From contig NZ_JAACGD010000036.1 of NCBI RefSeq assembly GCF_022810445.1, positions 1 through 9,767 of the forward strand: 9,767 nucleotides of DNA, given 5' to 3'. The position numbers were made by a program, and so were the translations under genes. Shown one piece after another: positions 1 through 7,294 of the stretch. Source of the stretch: Candidatus Cardinium sp. cBcalN2 (GTDB lineage: Bacteria; Bacteroidota; Bacteroidia; Cytophagales; Amoebophilaceae). How positions within the stretch are numbered: the stretch's first letter is position 1; every line of letters starts with the position of its first letter. A model generated the notes under the pieces. That model was not told the DNA's origin. It ran no database searches and saw only the letters and a list, made by a program, of their open reading frames with translations.

Positions 1-93
1 TTTGGTTACTTTTTTATAAACAAAAATTCATTTTTTACCAATGTCATGAACAGATACATAATTTAAAAACACAAAACGCCCCTGTATCCATTC

Positions 94-110
94 AGTGGTA
101 TGGTACCGCT
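94..110. repeat. Short inverted repeat downstream of the MFS gene
   Basis: AGTGGTA (94-100) and TACCGCT (104-110) can form a 7-bp stem with a 3-nt loop, using one G-U pair on the plus-strand RNA or one mismatch on the minus-strand RNA. It begins about 26 bp past the stop codon of the minus-strand transporter gene, where a 3' mRNA hairpin would be expected. No T-tract follows in the minus-strand direction, so it is not a canonical intrinsic terminator. The rest of 1-135 is AT-rich and shows no gene. Confidence 0.25.
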
Positions 111-135
111 AACAAAAAAGTAAGGTAAACATTGC

Positions 136-1371
136 TTATGCTGATGCAGAGTCAGCCATAATCAGTGTAGCCGCAAAAGCGATTAAGGCTATATAACAGG
201 CAGGAGCTATAGGGGTATGATATTTATGAAAAAGATAGAAACAAATAGCCGTAGCAGATTTGCCAAATAAACTACTACCCAAAACCGTAGCCAATCCTAT
301 GGTAATGTAAGGTGCTGTTGTAGCCACTTGTTCTTTAGACCAAATGGTTAGAAAACAGCTAAAAACCACACCCAAGAAAATCAACCAACTACGTACTGCT
401 GTTACATAAAAAATAGAAGCACCTGGTAATCCGCTAAAAAGGGGAATAATGGATAAAGCAAAGAGACCACTGGCTACTGCCATCAGGTTATTGTGGTCAC
501 ACTTTTGACCAACTTTGGCGATCCAACTGATGAATAGGATATCTAATAGCATCAAAATAGGTGCATATTGCATCATAGTGGCATACGTAATCTTAGTAAC
601 CATGGGTACAAAGCTACTTATAAATATAAAAGGAATGGTATAAGCTATATAACTAAATCCAGCCACTATAGCGATGCGCATAATAGCGTTACGTGCCTGC
701 CAAAGTTGTTGGTAGAGGGGTATGGTTGGCACCATAGCCATAGGCTTGTAGTGTTGTGCCTTTGGTTTGGTGTTTAATCTAAAAAAAATAAGATTCAATA
801 GCGTAGCTACTGCGGCTATTAAAAAGGGCAATCGCCAGTATTTTGTAGGCTCATCCATCCACGTGAAAGAGGTGCCAACAGCACCAGCTGATAAAATACC
901 TACCATGGTAGATCCTTCATAAAATCCGGCAAGCTTTTTAGCTTCTGGCATCGCTAGTCCTTGGAGTAAATAAATTTTGGCAATGTTATCTTCTCCGGCT
1001 GCAGATGCTTCTGCGCATACCCTAGCCAATAGCAACCAAAAAATGCTCCATAGTGCTCCATTTTCATAGATGGGCAAAGCAGACATAGTGATTAAACTAA
1101 TGCTTACACCCAAAAGTGTGTAGCGTAATGCCTTAGTTTCTTGGGTAGCTTGGGCGATTTTGCTAAAAAAAAGAAGCCCCAATGGTTTGGCTAGAAAAGA
1201 AATGATCAAAAAGCTATAGCCTCCTATTAGCTGGACTACTGGTGTGCTTTTGGGAAAAAAAAGCGGGGCAATAATAGGGACCAAATAACCATATAAGGCA
1301 TTATCAAAATGAATCAAGCCATTGGCTATTACAATCGATAGTTGTTGTCTAGTTAGAAACCTTGTCTTCAT
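136..1371 (-). CDS. MFS transporter, divergent metabolite:H+ symporter (ProP-like) type
   Basis: Predicted 411-residue inner-membrane secondary transporter with about 12 hydrophobic segments, roughly at residues 10-38, 47-70, 82-101, 106-125, 148-168, 181-199, 232-256, 265-287, 295-313, 320-343, 352-376 and 386-406. The first segment (FDNALYGYLVPIIAPLFFP, 22-40) and the AKPLGLLFF stretch (61-69) resemble the metabolite:H+ symporter family, which includes the proline/betaine carrier ProP. The loop after segment 2, where MFS proteins usually carry G-x3-D-R-x-G-R-R, is degraded here: the Asp and most of the arginines are missing. The substrate cannot be read from the sequence; a compatible solute, amino acid or organic acid is possible. 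The start is an ATG with no Shine-Dalgarno sequence, 31 bp after the lon stop, so it is probably cotranscribed with lon. The fold class is secure but the subfamily is moderate. Such carriers commonly import host metabolites in intracellular bacteria (inference). Confidence 0.85.
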   Translation of the reverse strand: MKTRFLTRQQLSIVIANGLIHFDNALYGYLVPIIAPLFFPKSTPVVQLIGGYSFLIISFLAKPLGLLFFSKIAQATQETKALRYTLLGVSISLITMSALPIYENGALWSIFWLLLARVCAEASAAGEDNIAKIYLLQGLAMPEAKKLAGFYEGSTMVGILSAGAVGTSFTWMDEPTKYWRLPFLIAAVATLLNLIFFRLNTKPKAQHYKPMAMVPTIPLYQQLWQARNAIMRIAIVAGFSYIAYTIPFIFISSFVPMVTKITYATMMQYAPILMLLDILFISWIAKVGQKCDHNNLMAVASGLFALSIIPLFSGLPGASIFYVTAVRSWLIFLGVVFSCFLTIWSKEQVATTAPYITIGLATVLGSSLFGKSATAICFYLFHKYHTPIAPACYIALIAFAATLIMADSASA

Positions 1372-1402
1372 TGATAGCGCATAATATATAACAACAAAAA
1401 CT

Positions 1403-3880
1403 TTATTTGCTTGCTATAGTCTCCTTATCATCCCAAACTTTTGCATCAGCTATTCTATTTTCTTGCAGGGCTAAATGGTAGACTTCATCTACAGCATCTA
1501 CATAGTGAAATATTAAATTTTCACGATAGATTTCTTTGACCTCTTCGACATCTTTTTTGTTTTTGCTGCTTAGTATAATCTCTTGCATGCCCACACGCTT
1601 TGCGGCTAGAATTTTTTCTTTAATGCCACCTACGGGTAAAACTTCCCCGCGTAAAGTAATCTCTCCGGTCATAGCCAAGCGGTCTTTTACCTTTTTTTGT
1701 GTATAAAGGGAGGCTAGTGAGGTAAATAAGGTAATGCCTGCAGAAGGCCCATCCTTGGGAACCGCGCCAGAGGGTACATGAATGTGTAGGTCGTAATTTT
1801 CAAAAACGGTATGTGATACATCTAGGTATTGGTCATTGGCTTTTAGGTAAGAAAGCGCTGTCATAGCAGATTCTTTCATCACTTCTCCTAAATGACCAGA
1901 TAAGTTGATCTTACCCTTCCCTTTACTCAAAACAGATTCTATAAAAAGAATTTCACCACCAGCAGCCGTCCAAGCTAAACCAATTGATACACCAGGAATG
2001 GCTATTCGCTGATAGGAGGTCTGATCAAATAATTCCGGACCTAGTAAGGGCATGACATCTGTTGATTTAACTTTCTTAACATAAGCTTCTCCTAAGGCAA
2101 TCGACTTGGCTGTTTTTCTGCAAATATGGGCTATTTGACGCGATAGCTCACGTACGCCAGATTCTCTTGTATAGCTAGCTATAAGGGTAGCCAAGGCATC
2201 ATCTTGTATGGCCAGATCAGTGGCTTTAAGGCCATGCTCTTTTCTTTGTTTAGGAAAAAGATATTTTTTAGCAATTTCTATCTTTTCTTCTAGCAGATAG
2301 CCACTTACTTCAATCACTTCCATTCTGTCGTGTAAAGCAGCCGGAATACGATCCATCGAGTTGGCAGTGGCTACAAACAAAACATTAGAAAGATCATAGG
2401 GTACCTCTAAGAAATTATCTACAAAGATGTTGTTTTGTTCTGGGTCTAAGACTTCAAGTAGGGCAGAGGCTGGATCTCCACGCATACCGTCTATCTTATC
2501 TACTTCATCTAAGACAATAACTGGGTTGGATGAGCCGGTCTTTTGGATGTTATAGATAATTTTTCCAGGCATGGCGCCAATATAGGTTTTTCTATGACCC
2601 CGTATTTCGGCTTCGTCATTTAAGCCACCTAGCGCAATACGTGCATATTTCCTGCTCATGGCTTTTGCAATAGATTTACCTAAAGATGTTTTGCCAACTC
2701 CAGGAGGACCACATAAACATAGGATAGGCCCTTTCATATCTTTTTTTAGTTGTAAAACAGCTAAAAATTCTAAAAGACGTTCTTTTACTTTTTCAATACC
2801 ATAGTGGTCGGAGTCAAAAATTTTCTTAGCTCGATTCAGGTCTAGATTGTCTTTAGTATAGGTTTGCCAAGGCAGTTCTACGAGTAGCTCTGCATGGTTG
2901 ATGCAAATCGAATAGTCCGGGCTATGGGGGCTCATTCTTTCTGCTTTTTCCAATGCTTTTTTGAAATAATCGGCTACTTCTTTAGGCCATTGTTTTTTAT
3001 TGCCTTTTTCACGTAATGCATCAATTTCATCGGAAAGGTCATTCTCGCCTAATTCATCTTGCAAGACTTTAACTTGTTGCCTTAAATAATAGTCTCGTTG
3101 TTGCTGACTAATATCAGAATGAACTTTATCCTGAATCTCTTTCTTAAGCTCTGAAATTTCTAATTCCTTCAGCAGATGCTTTAAAAGCAAGCTAGCTCGC
3201 TTTGGGCTATTATTTAATTCCAGCAACTTCTGCTTGTAGTGGATATCCGTATTTAAATTAGATGCCAAAAAATAGGTAAGAAAATCTAGATTTTTAATAT
3301 TGGCAAGCATAGTCTGTGCTTCACTAGAAAGATCAGACCGAAACTTGAGGATTTTAATGGCAACATCTTTTAATGATTGCATCAGTGCAAGAACCTTTTT
3401 ATCCTCTTTATAGGGTTGGTCCTTGATCAGTTGAATCGTAGCCTCTAGACCCAATGATTCTGTAAAGATTTGAATGGTTTGAAACTTTTGTTTGCCATGT
3501 ACCAGGGCAATGGTTTTCCCATTTGGGAGGTTAATGATTTTAATGATTTTAGCTAGGGTACCTATGGTATAAATGTCTGTTTGCTTACCTTCAAAGGTTT
3601 CGGGGTTACGTTGTGCTATAATACCTAATAGGCCATCTTTTTCATATATGGCTTCTATTAGATGCATAGCCTGCCTTTCTTTGACCGTAATGGGTACGAC
3701 AACATTAGGAAATAGCACCATATTACGAAGTGCCAATAAGGGTATTCTGCCTTGGGTGTTGTCTTCAGAGAGCTGTTCTTTTTCATCAGATACAATGAGC
3801 TCTACCATCCCCCCTATGCCATCTTCCCCCCATGCGGAAGCCAGACCTCCATCCATTACTAGCGACTTATTAAAGTACAT
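1403..3880 (-). CDS. lon: ATP-dependent Lon protease (LonA type)
   Basis: Cytosolic homo-oligomeric AAA+ serine protease that degrades misfolded and short-lived regulatory proteins. The 825 residues are normal for LonA. Order of domains: N-terminal substrate-recognition (LAN) domain from about residue 45 ([14 protein letters not shown]) to 240; a coiled helical region containing [11 protein letters not shown] near 259-269; then the AAA+ module with Walker A GPPGVGKT (391-398), Walker [10 protein letters not shown] (454-462), sensor-1 region VATAN (503-507) and a sensor-2 arginine in SGVRELSRQ (R577). The C-terminal protease domain carries the catalytic serine S713 in PKDGPSAG and lysine K756 in GGIKEK, with the 43-residue spacing seen in E. 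coli Lon. The first 42 residues precede the conserved domain and M9 or M25 could be the real start; the furthest ATG (3878-3880) is kept because the frame is open. There is no Shine-Dalgarno sequence. It lies downstream of rseP with a 142-bp leader containing an inverted repeat, and is followed closely by an MFS gene. Confidence 0.97.
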   Translation of the reverse strand: MYFNKSLVMDGGLASAWGEDGIGGMVELIVSDEKEQLSEDNTQGRIPLLALRNMVLFPNVVVPITVKERQAMHLIEAIYEKDGLLGIIAQRNPETFEGKQTDIYTIGTLAKIIKIINLPNGKTIALVHGKQKFQTIQIFTESLGLEATIQLIKDQPYKEDKKVLALMQSLKDVAIKILKFRSDLSSEAQTMLANIKNLDFLTYFLASNLNTDIHYKQKLLELNNSPKRASLLLKHLLKELEISELKKEIQDKVHSDISQQQRDYYLRQQVKVLQDELGENDLSDEIDALREKGNKKQWPKEVADYFKKALEKAERMSPHSPDYSICINHAELLVELPWQTYTKDNLDLNRAKKIFDSDHYGIEKVKERLLEFLAVLQLKKDMKGPILCLCGPPGVGKTSLGKSIAKAMSRKYARIALGGLNDEAEIRGHRKTYIGAMPGKIIYNIQKTGSSNPVIVLDEVDKIDGMRGDPASALLEVLDPEQNNIFVDNFLEVPYDLSNVLFVATANSMDRIPAALHDRMEVIEVSGYLLEEKIEIAKKYLFPKQRKEHGLKATDLAIQDDALATLIASYTRESGVRELSRQIAHICRKTAKSIALGEAYVKKVKSTDVMPLLGPELFDQTSYQRIAIPGVSIGLAWTAAGGEILFIESVLSKGKGKINLSGHLGEVMKESAMTALSYLKANDQYLDVSHTVFENYDLHIHVPSGAVPKDGPSAGITLFTSLASLYTQKKVKDRLAMTGEITLRGEVLPVGGIKEKILAAKRVGMQEIILSSKNKKDVEEVKEIYRENLIFHYVDAVDEVYHLALQENRIADAKVWDDKETIASK

Positions 3881-3925
3881 ATGCTTATAAACGATTCATA
3901 TTTTTTATGAGACTTTTTTTGGGCT

Positions 3926-3954
3926 CAACTTATGCTCAGGCATTTGAGAAGTTG
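3926..3954. repeat. Interrupted inverted repeat in the lon leader
   Basis: CAACTT (3926-3931) pairs with AAGTTG (3949-3954), and inside them CTCA (3935-3938) pairs with TGAG (3945-3948). This leaves a 3-nt bulge (ATG) and a 6-nt loop (GGCATT), for ten base pairs in all. It lies between the rseP stop and the lon start, about 46 bp upstream of the lon ATG. In the minus-strand direction it is followed by GAGCCC and an A-run rather than a T-run, so a simple rseP terminator is unlikely. A lon leader hairpin or a protein-binding site are the alternatives. Confidence 0.35.
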
Positions 3955-4022
3955 TTGCTTATTCTGATGTATAACCAAATAATGTGCCAAAAAAGTAAAG
4001 ATAACTGGGTTATATTACCTGC

Positions 4023-5327
4023 TTAGATTAATTTACGAATATCATTGCCCAATGCATAAAGTGTAAGTAAAAGTATAAAAATCATACCTAATTGTTGGAT
4101 ACGTTGCAGCAATCTATCGGAAAGCTTTCTGCCAGATAACGCTTCATATAGTATACATAGTGCATGTCCGCCATCTAGTGCTGGAATAGGTAGTAGATTG
4201 ACTAAGGCAATGCCGATCGATAAATAAGCAACCATGGTCCAAAACTTATACCCAATAAATTTATCTCCAAAATTTTGCGCAATGCCAATGGGACCACTTA
4301 AAGATTTTTTGATACTCATTTTACCTGTAATCAATTTCCAAATGGCTAAAGATTGTGCTTGTATGAATGCCCAAGCTTTACCTAGACCAATAGGAATAGA
4401 TTCTATAAATGAATAATTTAGTTGCTTATATAGTGGTTCAGCCCATTTAATCCCTAAGGCTTCTTCAGTTACTTCAATGCATGTAGCCATTTTTGTGCCG
4501 TTTCGTAAATAGACTACTTCAACTACTTTACCCAAACAAGTTTTAACGGTTGTAGGCCAGTCAATTCTATCAAAGATAGGTTGGTGATTTAACTCAATAA
4601 TTTGATCTTTGGCCATTAAGCCTGCGCGCGCAGCATCGCCGTTTCTGCTAACGGATTGAATCAAGCAAGGAAAAATAGGTCTTATAAAAAAACTAGTTTT
4701 GATATTTGATAAATCTTCTATGATTTTTTCTGGAATGGGTAGGGTTAGTAGTTTCCCCTCTCTATGTATGGTATAGTAACTGTTGTTGCTGAGTAAAAGA
4801 TTGGGTGCAAAAATATTGTTAAAATCTTCGAAATCTGCTCCATTAATTTTAATAATTTTATCCCCTGTTTTAAATCCCATGGCACTACCTATTGCATTGG
4901 GGACAATGCCATATTTGTTTACCTCATCTTTAGGTAAGTAAGTATGTCCCATCACATAGGTTAGGCCAATCCATATGAGCATGCCACTGGTTAGGTTAAA
5001 AATAATACCTCCTAATATGGTGATTAGTCGTTGCCAAGCTGGCTTTGACCGGAATTCCCAAGGTTCGGGGCTATGGTTTAGATGGTGGTTATCTAATGAC
5101 TCATCTACCATACCAGCAATTTGAACCGCTCCACCTAAAGGAATTGATCCTAAGGAATATTCTGTTTCACCCCATTTAAATTTCAATAGCTTAGGAGGAA
5201 AGCCGATCATGTAGCTGTTGACCCGCATGTTAAATAGCTTGGCAAAAAGGAGATGGCCCAATTCATGTATACCAACCATGATGAATAACCCTCCTAAAAA
5301 TTGAATGGTCTTAATAAGAAATGCCAT
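4023..5327 (-). CDS. rseP: RseP-type site-2 intramembrane zinc metalloprotease
   Basis: Inner-membrane M50 family protease that cleaves transmembrane segments of regulatory proteins such as anti-sigma factors, and remnant signal peptides. In this 434-residue protein the zinc motif HELGH is at residues 21-25 (ligands H21 and H25, catalytic E22) inside the first membrane segment. The G-x2-F-N element is at 107-111, next to a second hydrophobic segment (about 100-127). Two PDZ-like domains follow, roughly 130-195 and 213-285. The third zinc ligand is D385 in NLLPIPALDGGH (377-388), and a last membrane segment spans about 411-428. All catalytic residues are present and the length is typical. The start ATG gives the short cytosolic N-terminus expected before the HELGH helix. 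It lies between hslU and lon on the same strand. In many Bacteroidota dxr neighbours rseP (recalled from general knowledge); it is absent here. The substrate in this organism is unknown. Confidence 0.95.
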   Translation of the reverse strand: MAFLIKTIQFLGGLFIMVGIHELGHLLFAKLFNMRVNSYMIGFPPKLLKFKWGETEYSLGSIPLGGAVQIAGMVDESLDNHHLNHSPEPWEFRSKPAWQRLITILGGIIFNLTSGMLIWIGLTYVMGHTYLPKDEVNKYGIVPNAIGSAMGFKTGDKIIKINGADFEDFNNIFAPNLLLSNNSYYTIHREGKLLTLPIPEKIIEDLSNIKTSFFIRPIFPCLIQSVSRNGDAARAGLMAKDQIIELNHQPIFDRIDWPTTVKTCLGKVVEVVYLRNGTKMATCIEVTEEALGIKWAEPLYKQLNYSFIESIPIGLGKAWAFIQAQSLAIWKLITGKMSIKKSLSGPIGIAQNFGDKFIGYKFWTMVAYLSIGIALVNLLPIPALDGGHALCILYEALSGRKLSDRLLQRIQQLGMIFILLLTLYALGNDIRKLI

Positions 5328-5389
5328 ATAGTATAGTTAATCGTTATTTTATATAAAGTAGTGCATAAATATAAGTAAAAAATAGCAGA

Positions 5390-5429
5390 TCTTGACCTAA
5401 ATGAATCGTGCTGGATGAACAAGTCAAGA
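5390..5429. repeat. Inverted repeat between hslU and rseP
   Basis: TCTTGAC (5390-5396) and GTCAAGA (5423-5429) are perfect 7-bp inverted arms separated by 26 bp. They lie in the 135-bp gap between the hslU stop and the rseP start. The wide spacing argues against a terminator hairpin. A pair of regulator half-sites or chance are both possible. The minus-strand arm contains TTGAC, but no good -10 element is seen at the right distance. Confidence 0.2.
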
Positions 5430-5462
5430 AACTATCCTTGGGGTTTTGAACTAAAATCATGG

Positions 5463-6833
5463 CTACAAAATATAGGCACTAAGATCTTTCCGTTTGATTA
5501 AGTCAGCTAATGCTTCTTGGACCATTTCTTTGGTAATGGTAATGGTTGTATGAGGGGTAATGGTATCTGGTACATCAAATAGTATCGGGGTTAATAGATG
5601 GCTCATTACGGTTTGCAAACGCCTAGCACCAATATTTTCTATCTCTTCATTGAGCAGGTAAGCAGTGGTTGCAATGGCTTGTTTTGCTTCTAGGCTAAAA
5701 TCTAGCTTAACGCCTTCTACGGATAAAAGCGCCTGGTACTGTATAGGTAATGCACTTTTAGGTTCATCTAGAATCTTGTAAAAATCTTTTTCTGATAGAT
5801 TTTCTAAGGTCACGCGAATAGGAAAGCGACCTTGTAGTTCCGGAATAAGGTCAGATGGCTTAGCCATATGAAAGGCACCTGCCCCAATAAAAAGAATATG
5901 GTCTGTGTTGATAGGGCCATGTTTGGTTTGCACCGTACTGCCTTCTACAATGGGTAAAAGGTCGCGCTGAACCCCTTCTCTACTTATACCCGGGCTATTG
6001 CTTGGGGTGGTGTGTGCAATTTTATCCATTTCATCTATAAAAATAATACCCGAATGGCTAGCTCTGGCTAAGGCTTCTTCTTTCACTGCGTTCATATCAA
6101 TCAGTTTGTTTATTTCTTCTGTCAAGAGTAAGGTACGCGCTTCTCCAATCGTAACTTTTCTTTTTTTAGTTTGTTTAGGTAAAAAACTACTGAACATATC
6201 CTGAAAGTTCATGATGAATCCTTCGTCTATAGCAGGGCCTGCGCCTAGGCTATTTATATTACTAGGTGGGGTAGTTTTGGTTATTTTAATTTCTATTTCT
6301 CTTTGATCCAGTGCGCCGCTTTTTAGTTTTTCACGAAAACACTCTCGGGTATTGTAGCTGCTTTGTTGCTTTTCTCGTGATTTTTCTATATTTATTTTTT
6401 CGTGAATATCAGGAACAAGTATATTTAAAATAATTTCTTCTACTTGGCGAGTCGCTTTGTCCTGGATGGTTTCCATTTGTTCTGCCTTTACCAGGGCTAT
6501 GGCTCGTTCTACTAAATCTCGTACCATGCTCTCTACATCACGTCCAACATAGCCTACTTCTGTAAACTTAGAAGCTTCTACCTTAACAAAAGGCACTTTT
6601 GCTATTTTAGCCAATCGCCTGGCTATTTCTGTTTTGCCTACGCCGGTTGGACCAACCATTAAAATGTTATTGGGAACAATATCCTGCTTAAGGGGTTCCT
6701 TAACCTGCATTCTACGCCATCTGTTGCGTAGTGCAATGGCAACGTTGCGCTTGGCTTCTGCTTGACCGATAATATATTTATCCAGTTCTTGTACAATTTC
6801 TTTAGGAGTAAAAAATTGATAATTAGTTGACAT
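5463..6833 (-). CDS. hslU: HslU (ClpY), ATPase subunit of the HslUV protease
   Basis: AAA+ unfoldase that feeds substrates into the HslV peptidase in the cytosol. I take the start at ATG 6831-6833, giving 456 residues, because family similarity begins right after it (FTPKEIVQELDKYIIGQ). The same frame is open to an ATG at 6936-6938, which would add 35 residues with no family resemblance. Visible motifs, numbered from the chosen start: Walker A GPTGVGKT (61-68), pore motif GYVGRD (94-99), an intermediate domain roughly 110-240, Walker B IIFIDEMDK (263-271), the REGVQRDLLP segment (285-294), IPELQGRFPIR (330-340), and sensor-2 ENIGARRL (399-406). The C-terminus ends DLSAYIL, close to the DLSRFIL tail that E. 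coli HslU inserts into HslV, so a functional complex is expected. hslV is not adjacent, unlike the hslVU operons of many bacteria. The gene heads the minus-strand protease block. Confidence 0.96.
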   Translation of the reverse strand: MSTNYQFFTPKEIVQELDKYIIGQAEAKRNVAIALRNRWRRMQVKEPLKQDIVPNNILMVGPTGVGKTEIARRLAKIAKVPFVKVEASKFTEVGYVGRDVESMVRDLVERAIALVKAEQMETIQDKATRQVEEIILNILVPDIHEKINIEKSREKQQSSYNTRECFREKLKSGALDQREIEIKITKTTPPSNINSLGAGPAIDEGFIMNFQDMFSSFLPKQTKKRKVTIGEARTLLLTEEINKLIDMNAVKEEALARASHSGIIFIDEMDKIAHTTPSNSPGISREGVQRDLLPIVEGSTVQTKHGPINTDHILFIGAGAFHMAKPSDLIPELQGRFPIRVTLENLSEKDFYKILDEPKSALPIQYQALLSVEGVKLDFSLEAKQAIATTAYLLNEEIENIGARRLQTVMSHLLTPILFDVPDTITPHTTITITKEMVQEALADLIKRKDLSAYIL

Positions 6834-6999
6834 AATGTGATGCGATTGGTATATGATGGATTGGTTCGGTCTATACAAATTGATGGATCGGAATACCTTT
6901 TTTTTGTGTGTAGCAATCCTAGATTGCCCTAAATTCATTCAATTTACTGATTTTTTAAGATTAAAAATAACTATATGGGCTGATTCATTCTGATAAGTG

Positions 7000-7046
7000 T
7001 TGGTCCAGGTTGTGGGTTATCCTAGACAAGAAACTTTATGGACCAA
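7000..7046. repeat. Inverted repeat with perfect 8-bp arms and inner pairing
   Basis: TTGGTCCA (7000-7007) and TGGACCAA (7039-7046) are perfect complements 31 bp apart. Inside them TTGT (7010-7013) can pair with ACAA (7026-7029), and GG with CC around a TTAT turn. This block is noticeably richer in G and C than its flanks. It could be a folded leader, a small RNA, a protein-binding site or the remnant of a mobile element; the sequence alone does not decide. It is about 170 bp upstream of the chosen hslU start and 250 bp from the RING gene start. Confidence 0.35.
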
Positions 7047-7126
7047 GGTTGCTTAGAAGCTAACGGTAGAAATGGATCTAAAAATAATTTTTTTAGTTTC
7101 ATTATTAATATTTAATATAAATAAAA

Positions 7127-7140
7127 GCTAAATTTTTAGC
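7127..7140. repeat. 14-bp AT-rich palindrome
   Basis: GCTAAATTTTTAGC is a perfect 6-bp inverted repeat around TT. It lies just upstream of the weak TTGACT element that faces the RING-finger gene, so it could be an operator. In DNA this AT-rich it could also arise by chance. Confidence 0.25.
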
Positions 7141-7294
7141 GCCAAATTGACTTTTTTAGTCTAAAAACTTTCTAAAAAACATGAAAATAAAAATCCGAAA
7201 TAAAACTGAACAATATCACTTTTTCCTCTTTTTTACGTTTTGCCATCTCAATCTTTATTATCTTGATAAAATCAGTAGCATAAAAAAATATCTT

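Larger units (their letters stand above)
6834..7294. other. Divergent intergenic region between hslU and the RING-finger gene
   Basis: This 461-bp gap must hold promoters for hslU (leftward) and the RING gene (rightward). It contains the possible but unlikely N-terminal extensions of both genes: hslU frame 6834-6938 and RING frame 7181-7294. I see no tRNA, no full Bacteroidota promoter (-33 TTTG with -7 TAnnTTTG) and no longer conserved reading frame. A weak sigma70-like pair, TTGACT (7147-7152) with TCTAAA (7171-7176, 18-bp spacing), faces the RING gene. A minus-strand frame around 7079-6970 is open in places but broken by TAG codons. The inverted repeats inside are listed separately. Confidence 0.4.

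Noticed and set aside
568..777. Plus-strand open frame of 69 codons opposite the MFS gene
   Set aside because: It lies wholly inside a clearly coding minus-strand membrane protein gene and shows no recognisable protein features.
3573..3890. Plus-strand open frame of 105 codons opposite the 5' end of lon
   Set aside because: It is antisense to the conserved Lon N-terminal domain; the serine/proline-rich translation is what an antisense frame would give.
4234..4416. Plus-strand 60-codon frame inside rseP
   Set aside because: Antisense to a conserved part of RseP, with no domain or start signal.
5998..6204. Plus-strand 68-codon frame opposite hslU
   Set aside because: Antisense to the Walker B region of HslU; its hydrophobic look is an antisense artefact.
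6659..6916. Minus-strand 85-codon frame overlapping the start of hslU
   Set aside because: It overlaps the Walker A region of HslU in another frame; the conserved HslU reading explains the sequence.
6834..6938. 35-residue N-terminal extension of HslU
   Set aside because: It has no family similarity, while HslU homologues start near the internal ATG at 6831-6833.
7000..7080. Possible tRNA or known structural RNA in the hslU upstream region
   Set aside because: No acceptor stem, anticodon arm or T-arm consensus can be fitted to the sequence.
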